From Eubacteriales bacterium (GTDB lineage Bacteria > Bacillota > Clostridia > Lachnospirales > Lachnospiraceae): 64,000 nucleotides of DNA. The position numbers and the translations under genes are program-made. Positions 28,063 to 36,010 of the stretch are shown here, piece by piece. The stretch spans positions 62,001 to 126,000 of the forward strand of contig JAUNOK010000003.1 of NCBI GenBank assembly GCA_030537195.1, written 5' to 3'. How positions within the stretch are numbered: position 1 is the stretch's first letter; the number at the start of each line of letters is the position of its first letter. The notes beneath the pieces were generated by a model that saw only the letters and a list, made by a program, of their open reading frames with translations, was not told the origin of the DNA and searched no databases.

Positions 28063-28085
28063 AATATCCTCCTATTGTACATTTA

Positions 28086-29132
28086 TTATGGGAACATTGG
28101 TGCAAGCTGTAATCCCTCGTTCTCTGGAAGTCCAAAGAGAAGGTTCATATTCTGTACTGCCTGTCCTGCTGCACCCTTAACAAGATTATCTAACGCACCC
28201 ATCATAATAAGTCTGTTAGTTCTTGGTTCAATCTTAAATCCTATATCAACAAAGTTGCTTCCCTCAACCCAGCGTGTTTCAGGGCATACATCCTTAGGAA
28301 GTACTCTTATGAAATATTCCTTATCATAGTACTTGTCATATGCTGCCTTAACATCTTCGTATGCAACATCTTTAGCAAGGTTGGCATATGCTGTCACAAG
28401 AATTCCTCTGTTCATTGGAACCAAATGTGGTGTGAAGATCAGCTTTAAATCATCTCTTCCACACGCATAACCCAACTGTTCCTCTATCTCAGGTGTGTGT
28501 CTGTGAGTTCCGACACCGTAAGCCTTCATGCTTTCATTAACTTCACAGAAAAGGTTGGCAACCTTAGCACCACGACCTGCACCTGAAGTTCCGCTCTTGG
28601 CATCAATTATAATTGTATCAGGATTGATTATTCCTTCCTTAACCATTGGATAAAGTGTAAGAATTGATGTTGTTGTATAACATCCCGGGTTAGCAATGAT
28701 TCTTGTGTCTTTGCTTACCTTATTTCTGTTAATCTCGCACAATCCATAAACAGCTTCATCTATATACTGTGGTGCTTTATGCTCAAGCTTATACCACTTT
28801 TCATATACATTAACATCCTTAAGTCTGAAATCAGCACTCAGATCAATAATCTTAGTCTTTGAAAGAATTTCATCATTAACAAGTGATGCACATAAGCCCT
28901 GTGGTGTTGCTGTAAATATAACATCAACCTCGTTAGCAAGCTGTTCCATATTGTCGTCCATACATTTTGCATCTACAAGCTTAAACATGTTTCTATATAC
29001 ATCTGAATAATTCTGATCTATGTAACTTCTCGAACCGAGCCATACAATCTCTGCGTCCTTATGTCCTAATAATAATCTGACAAGCTCGTTACCTGCGTAA
29101 CCTGTCGCACCGATAATACCTACTTTAATCAT
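28086..29132 (-). CDS. argC: N-acetyl-gamma-glutamyl-phosphate reductase
   Basis: 348 residues. It begins MIKVGIIGATGYAGNELVRLL with the NADP-binding glycine motif, then FTATPQGLCASLVND, the catalytic Cys in IIANPGCYTTTSILTL, SGTSGAGRGAK and HRHTPEIEEQLGYA. The ATG at 29132 follows GGAGGAG; the much longer frame to 29330 runs through the promoter and operators and is not coding. First gene of the argCJBD operon, divergent from argG. Confidence 0.95.
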   Translation of the reverse strand: MIKVGIIGATGYAGNELVRLLLGHKDAEIVWLGSRSYIDQNYSDVYRNMFKLVDAKCMDDNMEQLANEVDVIFTATPQGLCASLVNDEILSKTKIIDLSADFRLKDVNVYEKWYKLEHKAPQYIDEAVYGLCEINRNKVSKDTRIIANPGCYTTTSILTLYPMVKEGIINPDTIIIDAKSGTSGAGRGAKVANLFCEVNESMKAYGVGTHRHTPEIEEQLGYACGRDDLKLIFTPHLVPMNRGILVTAYANLAKDVAYEDVKAAYDKYYDKEYFIRVLPKDVCPETRWVEGSNFVDIGFKIEPRTNRLIMMGALDNLVKGAAGQAVQNMNLLFGLPENEGLQLAPMFP

Positions 29133-29168
29133 AACTCCTCCTTGTGGCTCTCTCTTTTGCGAAGCATA

Positions 29169-29193
29169 ATGCATATATTCATTATTTATGCAT
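29169..29193. promoter_or_regulatory. Putative ArgR operator in the argC leader
   Basis: Arms ATGCATA (29169-29175) and TATGCAT (29187-29193) around an AT-rich centre, in the transcribed leader of argC. Size and TGCAT content resemble ARG boxes bound by ArgR/AhrC. The regulator is not in the window. Confidence 0.45.
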
Positions 29194-29225
29194 AAAATAA
29201 CGCAAAATGTAAATTGATAACCTAC

Positions 29226-29253
29226 ATTATAGCAACTTTTTTTCTTATGTAAA
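29226..29253 (-). promoter_or_regulatory. argC promoter
   Basis: Minus-strand -35 TTTACA (29248-29253), 16 bp spacer, -10 TATAAT (29226-29231), about 95 bp upstream of the argC start. Confidence 0.65.
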
Positions 29254-29291
29254 GGATAATTTAAAGAATTTTTATATTTATACATTTTTAT

Positions 29292-29314
29292 TGCATATTG
29301 ATGTATAATATGCA
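29292..29314. promoter_or_regulatory. Putative ArgR operator upstream of argG
   Basis: Perfect 8-bp arms TGCATATT (29292-29299) and AATATGCA (29307-29314), 7-base centre, immediately upstream of the argG -35. It shares the TGCATA half-site with the site in the argC leader. Confidence 0.5.
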
Positions 29315-29324
29315 TAATTTGTTG

Positions 29325-29353
29325 TTGCATTTTTAAATGAAGTAGTTTATTAT
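29325..29353 (+). promoter_or_regulatory. argG promoter
   Basis: Plus-strand -35 TTGCAT (29325-29330), 17 bp spacer, -10 TATTAT (29348-29353), about 65 bp before the argG start codon. Confidence 0.65.
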
Positions 29354-29418
29354 AGTTGGCAGGTGCATAGCATATGTGTTTTACTATGTAAACTTAATAA
29401 TATACGGAGGAATATATA

Positions 29419-30645
29419 ATGAAAGAAAAAGTTATTCTTGCTTATTCTGGCGGACTTGACACAACTGCCATCATCCCTTGGTTAAAGGAAACATACAACT
29501 ATGATGTTGTCTGCGTATGTGCAGACTGTGGTCAGGAAGAGGAGTTGGACGGACTTGAGCAGAGAGCTCTCTCATGTGGTGCTGCTAAGTTATATATAGA
29601 AGATATCACTGATGAGTTCTGCGACAACTACATCGTTCCATGTGTTCAGGCACACGCTGTTTATGAAAATAAATATTTACTTGGTACTTCAATGGCAAGA
29701 CCTCTTATCGCTAAGAGACTTGTTGAGATTGCCCGTAAGGAAGGTGCTGTTGCTATCTGCCACGGTGCTACTGGTAAGGGTAATGACCAGATCAGATTCG
29801 AGCTTACAATCAAGGCTTTAGCTCCAGATATCAAGATTATCGCTCCTTGGAGAGATTCTAACTGGAAGCTTCAGTCTCGTGAAGATGAGATTGAATACTG
29901 CAGACAGCATGGCATTCATCTTCCATTCAGCACAGACTGCAGCTACAGCCGTGACCGTAACATCTGGCATATCAGCCATGAAGGTCTTGAGCTTGAAGAC
30001 CCAGCTAATGAGCCTAACTACAAGCATTTATTAGTTCTTGGATGCACTCCTGAGGAAGCTCCAGATGAACCTGAATATGTTACTATGACATTTGAAAAAG
30101 GTGTTCCAAAGTCAGTTAACGGCAAGGCTATGAAGGTTTCTGATATCATCAGAGAGCTTAACAGACTTGGTGCCAAGCATGGTATCGGTATCATTGATAT
30201 CGTTGAGAACCGTGTTGTTGGTATGAAGTCTCGTGGTGTATATGAGACTCCTGGTGGAACAATTCTTTACGAAGCTCATCAGCAGCTTGAGGAATTAGTT
30301 CTCGACAGAGATACAACTGCATTCAAGATGGATGTTGGAAACAAGTTTGCACAGGTTGTTTACGAAGGAAAGTGGGAGACACCTCTTCGTGAAGCACTTC
30401 AGGCATTCGTTGAGAAGACTCAGGAATATGTAACAGGTGAAGTTAAGTTCAGACTTTATAAGGGTAATATCATCAAGGCTGGAACAACTTCTCCATATTC
30501 ACTCTACAATGAGTCAATTGCATCATTCAAGACAGGTGATATGTATGATCATCACGATGCTGACGGATTCATCAACCTCTTCGGTCTTTCACTTAAGGTA
30601 AGAGCTATGAAGAAGCTTGAGAACGAGAAGAAGAACAATAAGTAA
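29419..30645 (+). CDS. argG: Argininosuccinate synthase
   Basis: 408 residues. ATP-pyrophosphatase motif [18 protein letters not shown] at the N-terminus, then [45 protein letters not shown], and [25 protein letters not shown] (parts of the aspartate and citrulline sites). It condenses citrulline with aspartate in arginine synthesis. GGAGG precedes the ATG. It is divergent from argC across a 286-bp control region and ends with a strong terminator. argH is not adjacent; ornithine carbamoyltransferase is also absent from the window. Confidence 0.96.
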   Translation: MKEKVILAYSGGLDTTAIIPWLKETYNYDVVCVCADCGQEEELDGLEQRALSCGAAKLYIEDITDEFCDNYIVPCVQAHAVYENKYLLGTSMARPLIAKRLVEIARKEGAVAICHGATGKGNDQIRFELTIKALAPDIKIIAPWRDSNWKLQSREDEIEYCRQHGIHLPFSTDCSYSRDRNIWHISHEGLELEDPANEPNYKHLLVLGCTPEEAPDEPEYVTMTFEKGVPKSVNGKAMKVSDIIRELNRLGAKHGIGIIDIVENRVVGMKSRGVYETPGGTILYEAHQQLEELVLDRDTTAFKMDVGNKFAQVVYEGKWETPLREALQAFVEKTQEYVTGEVKFRLYKGNIIKAGTTSPYSLYNESIASFKTGDMYDHHDADGFINLFGLSLKVRAMKKLENEKKNNK

Positions 30646-30665
30646 TTAAAGAATATAACAAAAAG

Positions 30666-30700
30666 CATCCCCGGCATGGTTATTAATCATGCCGGGGATG
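30666..30700 (+). terminator. argG terminator
   Basis: Perfect 13-bp GC-rich arms (CATCCCCGGCATG at 30666-30678 and its complement at 30688-30700), 9-base loop, followed by a T-rich stretch. Confidence 0.9.
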
Positions 30701-30818
30701 TTGCTTATTTATTCTTAATTATATTCTCTTCTTTTTGACTTCAACTTGTCTTTCCACTGCTCTAACGTCCAATTCCGCGTGATGGCAAGCGACTGGATTA
30801 TTTTCCAATTTAAGACAC

Positions 30819-31178
30819 TTACATAAGCCAATACAATGCTAATACTATCAAGTAGAAAATAACAAATACAAAAAACACAATACTCAGAACCAGATAAATA
30901 GTCGGTTCATTTCCCATCACTGCATTCTTGGGATTTATTTTACTAACATATATCGTATAAACCTCCCCTCTTGTATGAAGCGGTGAAAATATATTCATAC
31001 TTACCCAGCCAACATAATTATACCCTTTATCGTCACGGATAAGGAACTCAGAAAAGTAATGATTGCTATTACCATATGCGATACCTTCAGTTTTATAGAA
31101 TTGAGTTTTTATGTATAAATATCTAGCCAAAAATATCATATCCAGCATAATATAAATAATTATATATTCTCCATGCAT
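30819..31178 (-). CDS. Small membrane protein, possibly DUF3592-like
   Basis: 119 residues with hydrophobic helices at about 5-20 and 92-116 and a polar domain between them. The central domain has SEFLIRDDKGYNYVGWVS, then GEVYTIYVSKINPKNAVMG, resembling the Y-N-P-x-N-P strand-turn of DUF3592 proteins, which are short membrane proteins of unknown role. AAGGGGG precedes the ATG. It stands alone between the argG terminator and a gene-free palindrome-rich region, with an AT-rich codon pattern. Function unknown. Confidence 0.55.
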   Translation of the reverse strand: MHGEYIIIYIMLDMIFLARYLYIKTQFYKTEGIAYGNSNHYFSEFLIRDDKGYNYVGWVSMNIFSPLHTRGEVYTIYVSKINPKNAVMGNEPTIYLVLSIVFFVFVIFYLIVLALYWLM

Positions 31179-31509
31179 TATTGCATCCCCCTTAATGAAT
31201 CACATCTAATATAAATAATTGTTCTCATTTCCTACACCACATATTTCATGTTATTCGACAGAGTTAAATGCGATGTGTTCACATGCTTTGTCATGTTTAC
31301 TCTTTTAGTATATATTAAATTTCACCATTTGTAAAATACCTGTTCGTTGCATGGAGTTCAATTTCTTGAAATTCAAAACATGAATTATATGAATTAACAT
31401 TAATCCATTGTAACTTCCTATCAATTCATAAAAAATCCTCCGCTTATATGCTAATTTCATAGCTTTTCCTATTCAATCTTATATAGAAGACCGTTTTTGA
31501 CCGAATATT

Positions 31510-31618
31510 CCTATAACACTACTGATTATTCTGACTTTATAGGTTAATTTATTAACTATCATTATAGTCTCATGTATTTTCGACCTATAAGACTTTCAAA
31601 TATTCGACTACCTATAGG
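31510..31618. repeat. Second pair of 34-35 bp CCTATAA hairpins
   Basis: Units at 31510-31543 (CCTATAA...TTATAGG) and 31584-31618 (CCTATA...TATAGG), 74 bp apart. The second resembles the unit at 5102-5135 in arms and loop (CTTTCAA and TCGACT shared). The paired arrangement at both loci is notable. Confidence 0.5.
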
Positions 31619-31900
31619 TATCATGTTGTCCAGATTAATTATATATCATGATAATCTAGCTGATTGGTCTTTTTCTCTGCTTTCTCATACGCTAATGTCC
31701 AATAACTCATTGACTACAAGGCGGATTGGACACTACAAGCAGCTTATTCAGCAAAAAGTCCAATCTTTCCAGATTTTGCACTCAATTTGGACTTCCACAT
31801 GCCTCTTCACCACTCCAACGTCCAATCCGCCACCACAGCTCCACCGCATATTACACTCCACCTGCCAATCCACCGCGCAAAAGTCTTCCGTGAGAATGAA

Positions 31901-32063
31901 GTCAGGCGGCTGTGCAGCTCGTTTTCAAACCGTTGCGAAGACGCCGGCACTTAGTAAGCTGGGATTCGTTGGCTTAAAGCCAACGAATCCCAGCGAACTT
32001 AGTACCGCTGCGTCGTAGAACGAGCGCAAGCGTGTTTGAAAACGAGCTGCATAGCCGCCTGAC
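31901..32063. repeat. 163-bp nested palindromic element (MITE-like)
   Basis: Terminal inverted repeats of 30 bp (31901-31930 and 32034-32063) match at 29 positions; GAATG/CATTC extends the symmetry outward. Inside is an 18-bp perfect palindrome (31958-31975 and 31977-31994) with a single central base, flanked by direct ACTTAGTA copies. It ends 18 bp from the stop of the AI-2E gene. Because of the symmetry both strands encode similar spurious peptides containing AARFQT. Similar peptides are, from memory, common as annotation artefacts in Lachnospiraceae, which suggests a dispersed family. Confidence 0.75.
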
Positions 32064-32081
32064 TGCCATTCCCGGAAGGCA

Positions 32082-33254
32082 TCACCCCTCAAACTTTCCC
32101 TTATCAATTTCCTTCTCTTCCACTTTCCTGTTGACATATGTCCGAAGCAGCGCATAGCACACAGAGCTTATTGGAATAAATGTAAGCATCCCCATTATTC
32201 CAAACAGATTGCCACCGATTGTTACAGCAACAAGCACCCAGATTCCCGGAAGTCCGACAGAGTTTCCGACAACATGAGGATATATAAGATTTCCCTCAAT
32301 CTGCTGTAATATAAGAAATACTCCCACAAATATAAGTGCCTTTAAAGGGCTTGTCATCATAATAAGAATCACACCGACTATACAGCCAATAAATGCTCCT
32401 ACTATCGGAATAAGCGCAGTAACCGCAATAATAATTCCTATAAGAAGTGCATAAGGCATTCTTAAAATAGTGAGTGTAATAACAAACATCGTTCCAAGAA
32501 TACATGCTTCAAGGCACTGTCCTGACAGGAAATTAGAAAATGTAGTGTTGGTAAGTCTTAACACTTCAACAATCTTGTCTGCCTTGTGCTCTGGCATGCA
32601 CACATACATAAGTTTCTTGCATTGTGTTGTAAGTTTCTCTTTCTGAAAAAGCACATATACAGAAAACACAAATCCTATAAAGAAATTAGTAACCCCTGAA
32701 AAGAATCCGCTTATTGCGCCAATTCCTCCATTGATAATTCCTTTAGTGCCTATTGAAAGGAAATTCATAACATTTGAAATAACAGAATCCCAGTTGATTG
32801 ATATGCTGTTTAACTTTTCCTCATACTCAGGATATGCAGACAGCTTGACCTGCAGCCAGTTGATAAGATTATTAACAGCTGTTGGCACCTGCCCTATAAG
32901 ATCAGCTATTGTGTTCACCAGTTCAGGTACAACAACCAGAAGTACTCCTGCAATAACGGCAAGAATAGCTATCAATGTAAGCATATAAGCAAGCACTCTG
33001 ATAAGCCTTGGATGCTTCTTTTTACAGTGCTTGTCAAACAGCCTGTTAAGTCCTTTTTCAATTGCTTTCATAGGTACATTGAATACAAATGCGATGACTC
33101 CGCCAATTATGAATGGCATAATGAGTCCTGCCAGATAAGAAATAGAATTAAGAATTCCAGTCACATTGTTAAGGGCAAGATATATTACAATAAGTACTGC
33201 ACCTATCGTAATGCCCTTAACAACCTGACTGTCTTTAAAATGTCCTCTGTTCAT
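32082..33254 (-). CDS. AI-2E family transporter
   Basis: 390 residues with about eight hydrophobic segments: an N-terminal pair (VVKGITIGAVLIVIYLAL), a long central amphipathic region with VVPELVNTIADLIGQVPTAV, and a C-terminal block containing LIGIIIAVTALIPIVGAFIG and QQIEGNLIYPHVVGNSVGLPG, the signature of AI-2E/UPF0118 proteins. Members include TqsA-like exporters and sodium/proton antiporters; substrate cannot be called. A charged tail follows the last helix. GGGAGG precedes the ATG. A palindromic element ends 18 bp beyond its stop and could affect termination. Confidence 0.9.
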   Translation of the reverse strand: MNRGHFKDSQVVKGITIGAVLIVIYLALNNVTGILNSISYLAGLIMPFIIGGVIAFVFNVPMKAIEKGLNRLFDKHCKKKHPRLIRVLAYMLTLIAILAVIAGVLLVVVPELVNTIADLIGQVPTAVNNLINWLQVKLSAYPEYEEKLNSISINWDSVISNVMNFLSIGTKGIINGGIGAISGFFSGVTNFFIGFVFSVYVLFQKEKLTTQCKKLMYVCMPEHKADKIVEVLRLTNTTFSNFLSGQCLEACILGTMFVITLTILRMPYALLIGIIIAVTALIPIVGAFIGCIVGVILIMMTSPLKALIFVGVFLILQQIEGNLIYPHVVGNSVGLPGIWVLVAVTIGGNLFGIMGMLTFIPISSVCYALLRTYVNRKVEEKEIDKGKFEG

Positions 33255-33291
33255 GCAACCCCTCCCTGATCAGTTACGATATATAATATAA

Positions 33292-33317
33292 CAATATCCA
33301 TTGTCTTATGGATATTG
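33292..33317 (-). terminator. Terminator-like hairpin upstream of the AI-2E gene
   Basis: Perfect 10-bp arms CAATATCCAT (33292-33301) and ATGGATATTG (33308-33317), 6-base loop, between the 222-residue hypothetical protein and the AI-2E gene; probably ends the surface-protein transcript. Confidence 0.55.
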
Positions 33318-33394
33318 CTAATAAGATATCTCTAATATACTATACAAAAATCCAGGGTTCAAACAGATTATATAAATTTAAGAATTGTAAACTG

Positions 33395-34063
33395 CTAGTT
33401 ATACTGTGCATCAACCATGCTCATCATCATCCGCATATTGAATGCTCCCATGAATTTTACTGATGGAAGATATACAAAATACTTCTTTGGGATTACACAG
33501 TCGTCCTCATATTCATCATCATACACTTCAAGTCTCATAACTTCATTAACAAGCTGTCCCTTACCTGGTTCAACATTGAATGAGCCTTCAATAAATGGTG
33601 CATAACAGTCTCTATCACCACTCTGGTCAGGGTCATATGCAATAAATGTATGAATCATACTCTCATACTTAGTAATAAACAATCCATTATCTGCACCGCT
33701 TTCCTTAAGTGCATTTCTATAATTGTCCATCTCTTCTTCATACACTGCTGACTGCTTATTAATAATCTCTTCTAACTCACCCGCAGTCATAGGAATATTT
33801 TCTGCAAAGAAAAATGCGAGTGGCTGGATGCTTCCATATAATAAAAAGCAGCTCATGTCCGAATTAAGAGTCTGTGATACCTCAAGCTTATCAGTGTCAC
33901 CCATATACATAAGAACTGCAAAATTGCCCTTCGCAGTAAACTCCTTAAGCATATTAATAGCCGCCTTTAATTCTGTTCTCGAAAAATGTCTCATAATATC
34001 TAATTCCTTTTCATTTAAACTATCGTAGATTATATCACCTATGCCTGATATTTTCACTTCCAA
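33395..34063 (-). CDS. Hypothetical cytoplasmic protein
   Basis: About 222 residues, no signal peptide, no membrane segment. Strands and helices alternate; notable stretches are FSRTELKAAINMLKEFTAKG, FFAENIPMTAGELEEIINKQ and an acidic patch near the C-terminus (VYDDEYEDDC). Not a family I recognise. The first codon is TTG at 34063, three bases after the stop of the surface protein; an ATG at codon 24 behind AAAAGGA is an alternative start. The tight spacing suggests co-translation with the surface protein gene. Confidence 0.6.
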   Translation of the reverse strand: MEVKISGIGDIIYDSLNEKELDIMRHFSRTELKAAINMLKEFTAKGNFAVLMYMGDTDKLEVSQTLNSDMSCFLLYGSIQPLAFFFAENIPMTAGELEEIINKQSAVYEEEMDNYRNALKESGADNGLFITKYESMIHTFIAYDPDQSGDRDCYAPFIEGSFNVEPGKGQLVNEVMRLEVYDDEYEDDCVIPKKYFVYLPSVKFMGAFNMRMMMSMVDAQYN

Positions 34064-34066
34064 ATT

Positions 34067-35452
34067 TTACTTTTTATAAATTTCTCTCTTTTTATTAACA
34101 ATAATAACTATCGCGGAAACTAATCCGGCAGCAACAATTATTGAAATATACATCACAGCCTTTCTGCTGTCTCCTGTTTTAACTGATTCCTCATCAGCAG
34201 CAACCTCTCCAACACGCTGTGTTGCACTGCTTTCAGCAACACTTGATGTAGCACTTATAGTTGTTGGCTGTTGTGTTGTAGATTCCTGCTCTGTTAGCCT
34301 TTCTGTTGTCGGCTCCTGCTTTGTTGGATTCTCCGTTGTAGATTCCTGCTCTGTCGGCTTCTCCGTCGTTGGCTCCTGCTCTGTTGGTGGTTCTGTCGGA
34401 GGTTCAACCTTATTAAGAGAAAATGTAAACTCCATTCCCCATGTTGTTTCCTGATACGGATTAGTTGTATAAGGACCATTAATATGAAGATGAGCATTAA
34501 GAATATTTCTTGTCTCCTTCATTCCGGCTTCAAGTGTTCCAGTCTTTTCATTCATATATGAATCAACATTATTCTCGTTCCTCATCCAGCTTCCTAAAGA
34601 AAGTCTTCCAGCCAGACAATCTTCATTAGTTACAGTTCCATCATCAAGTGTAAGCATTAAAAGATTGTTATAAAACATATTGTATCCAAGGCTCGCTATA
34701 TTCTTATTAGCTTCCCGTACACCAACTATATATCCATTAAATATTGACCCGCATATCTCCTTAACACTGAATTCATCAAGCCTTGTGCATGTTTTATCGT
34801 ATTTTTTATTCATATAATCGACATAATAATCATCAAGATCATCCAGACCATTCTTATACCCGGCTTCAATCAATGCATTTGCAATTAACTCGTTAGTATA
34901 ATCTTTAGCAGAATTGCCTGTAATCCCCAGTAAATCCTTTAAAGCCGAGTTGCTTGTCCTCCACACTGTACTCTTTGCCGCAATAGGACGATTACTTAAT
35001 GCTGTATATGCTCCCTTAACATATTCTGCATCAGTATTATCATATGTGTATGCCATATCAGCATCCTTTTCTTCGACATAATTGCCATCCGTAATCTTCA
35101 TTGAACCATTGCTGTATACATACTCATTTTTAGACAGATTAATTATATTAACATAAAAATTTTCTCCATCCCCCGGTACATAAGTTCCAGCCTCATAATG
35201 CTTTATCAGGTCACCTATAAGGTCAATTTTAATTGTACTTCCATCGTAATCTTCTGGTATTGTATATTCGAAATAATAATTGTACTGCCATTTCTTCTTG
35301 TCGTATTCATCCTTAATAGCTACTGTAACACCTTCCGAACCGGTGTTTTCTTTTGCAAATGTGTTCTCTGCCTTTATGCTTCCAATTAAACCGGAAATCA
35401 AAGCTATAATTATCGTCAGTATTGCTGTCACTTTAAACAGTCTCTTTTTCAT
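34067..35452 (-). CDS. Sortase-type cell-surface protein with Thr/Pro/Glu repeats
   Basis: 461 residues. A signal peptide (basic start, hydrophobic core, cleavage near SIKA/EN) leads to a 310-residue ectodomain with no family I recognise. A repeat linker (about 350-395) has units of the form PTEQE-[PS]-TTE. The C-terminus has SVKTGDS, a hydrophobic helix and the basic tail KKREIYKK, which matches the layout of sortase-anchored proteins with a noncanonical LPxTG-like site. The length of the repeat linker is typical of wall-spanning stalks. Ligand unknown. Confidence 0.7.
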   Translation of the reverse strand: MKKRLFKVTAILTIIIALISGLIGSIKAENTFAKENTGSEGVTVAIKDEYDKKKWQYNYYFEYTIPEDYDGSTIKIDLIGDLIKHYEAGTYVPGDGENFYVNIINLSKNEYVYSNGSMKITDGNYVEEKDADMAYTYDNTDAEYVKGAYTALSNRPIAAKSTVWRTSNSALKDLLGITGNSAKDYTNELIANALIEAGYKNGLDDLDDYYVDYMNKKYDKTCTRLDEFSVKEICGSIFNGYIVGVREANKNIASLGYNMFYNNLLMLTLDDGTVTNEDCLAGRLSLGSWMRNENNVDSYMNEKTGTLEAGMKETRNILNAHLHINGPYTTNPYQETTWGMEFTFSLNKVEPPTEPPTEQEPTTEKPTEQESTTENPTKQEPTTERLTEQESTTQQPTTISATSSVAESSATQRVGEVAADEESVKTGDSRKAVMYISIIVAAGLVSAIVIIVNKKREIYKK

Positions 35453-35526
35453 TTACCTTTCTGTCCTCCCTTTTATTATAGACGTCTATATTCTATTCAC
35501 TTTTTTCCGGTTTCATACATAAAAAC

Positions 35527-35561
35527 GGCAGCCGCCCTGTTGATCACACAGGACGGCTGCC
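35527..35561 (-). terminator. Terminator of the P-II/APC unit
   Basis: GC-rich 14-bp arms with one mismatch (35527-35540 and 35548-35561); on the minus strand followed by TTTTT. It ends transcription after the P-II gene. Confidence 0.85.
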
Positions 35562-35595
35562 TCTATAAAAAGATTAGGGAAGTAAGAAAGCTTTA

Positions 35596-35937
35596 TCACA
35601 GAGCGTCATTGCCGGTTTCACCGGTTCTTATCTTGACTGCTCCCTCAATATCCTTGATGAATATCTTACCATCACCAAAACTGTTAGTATTAAGTTCTTC
35701 CAATACCTTGTTAATTATGCCTTCGACTATCTCATCTTTTACTACAGTTCTTACACTTAATTTAGGTAAAAGATTAATACCCGGATTTTCATCTCTTGTA
35801 TATACCTGACCTGCGCCCTTCTGGTGTCCATATCCAAATATTGTTGTAATCATTACACCTCTTGCGCCCTCACTGTCAAGAATCCTTTTAAGATTCTCAA
35901 GCTTCTCAGGTTTAATAACTATTTCTAATTCTTTCAT
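35596..35937 (-). CDS. P-II family nitrogen regulatory protein
   Basis: 113 residues of the GlnB/GlnK fold: MKELEIVIKPEKLENLKRIL, the T-loop region IFGYGHQKGAGQVYTRDENP, the B-loop with FGDGKIFIKDIE, and the C-loop KIRTGETG. The T-loop position usually occupied by the uridylylated Tyr (in RGxEY) appears to be Asn, so modification by GlnD is unlikely. The ATG at 35937 is preferred over the frame start at 35979. P-II genes usually sit by amtB; here the neighbour is an APC permease, 73 bp upstream. It would sense ATP/ADP and 2-oxoglutarate. Confidence 0.85.
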   Translation of the reverse strand: MKELEIVIKPEKLENLKRILDSEGARGVMITTIFGYGHQKGAGQVYTRDENPGINLLPKLSVRTVVKDEIVEGIINKVLEELNTNSFGDGKIFIKDIEGAVKIRTGETGNDAL

Positions 35938-36010
35938 AAGCCATAACCTCTTTCCTTCACAATTTCCTTTATATTTCACTCCACATTTTTCTTCGTATTA
36001 TCACTGCATT

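Larger units (their letters stand above)
31179..32081. other. About 900-bp gene-free, palindrome-rich region
   Basis: No credible coding sequence on either strand. It holds two 34-35 bp CCTATAA hairpins (31510-31618), a cluster of five GTCCAAT-type heptamers in both orientations (about 31698-31836), and a 163-bp nested inverted repeat (31901-32063). Base composition changes from strongly AT-rich (31200-31680) to GC-richer (31800-32060), unlike the flanking genes. A degraded insertion or an array of nonautonomous repeats would explain this. Confidence 0.6.

Noticed and set aside
29133..29330. N-terminal extension of ArgC by 66 residues
   Set aside because: It runs through the argC promoter and operator, and ATG at 29132 has a perfect Shine-Dalgarno and the conserved MIKVGIIGATGY start.
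31572..32155. Two overlapping frames (31572-32018 plus, 31925-32155 minus) with similar peptides containing AARFQT
   Set aside because: They are the two strands of one palindrome, lack ribosome binding sites, and the peptides follow from the symmetry of the repeat.
34294..34497. Arg/Gln-rich frame antisense to the surface protein repeat
   Set aside because: It is an alternative frame of the PTEQE repeat region; its composition comes from the repeat codons.
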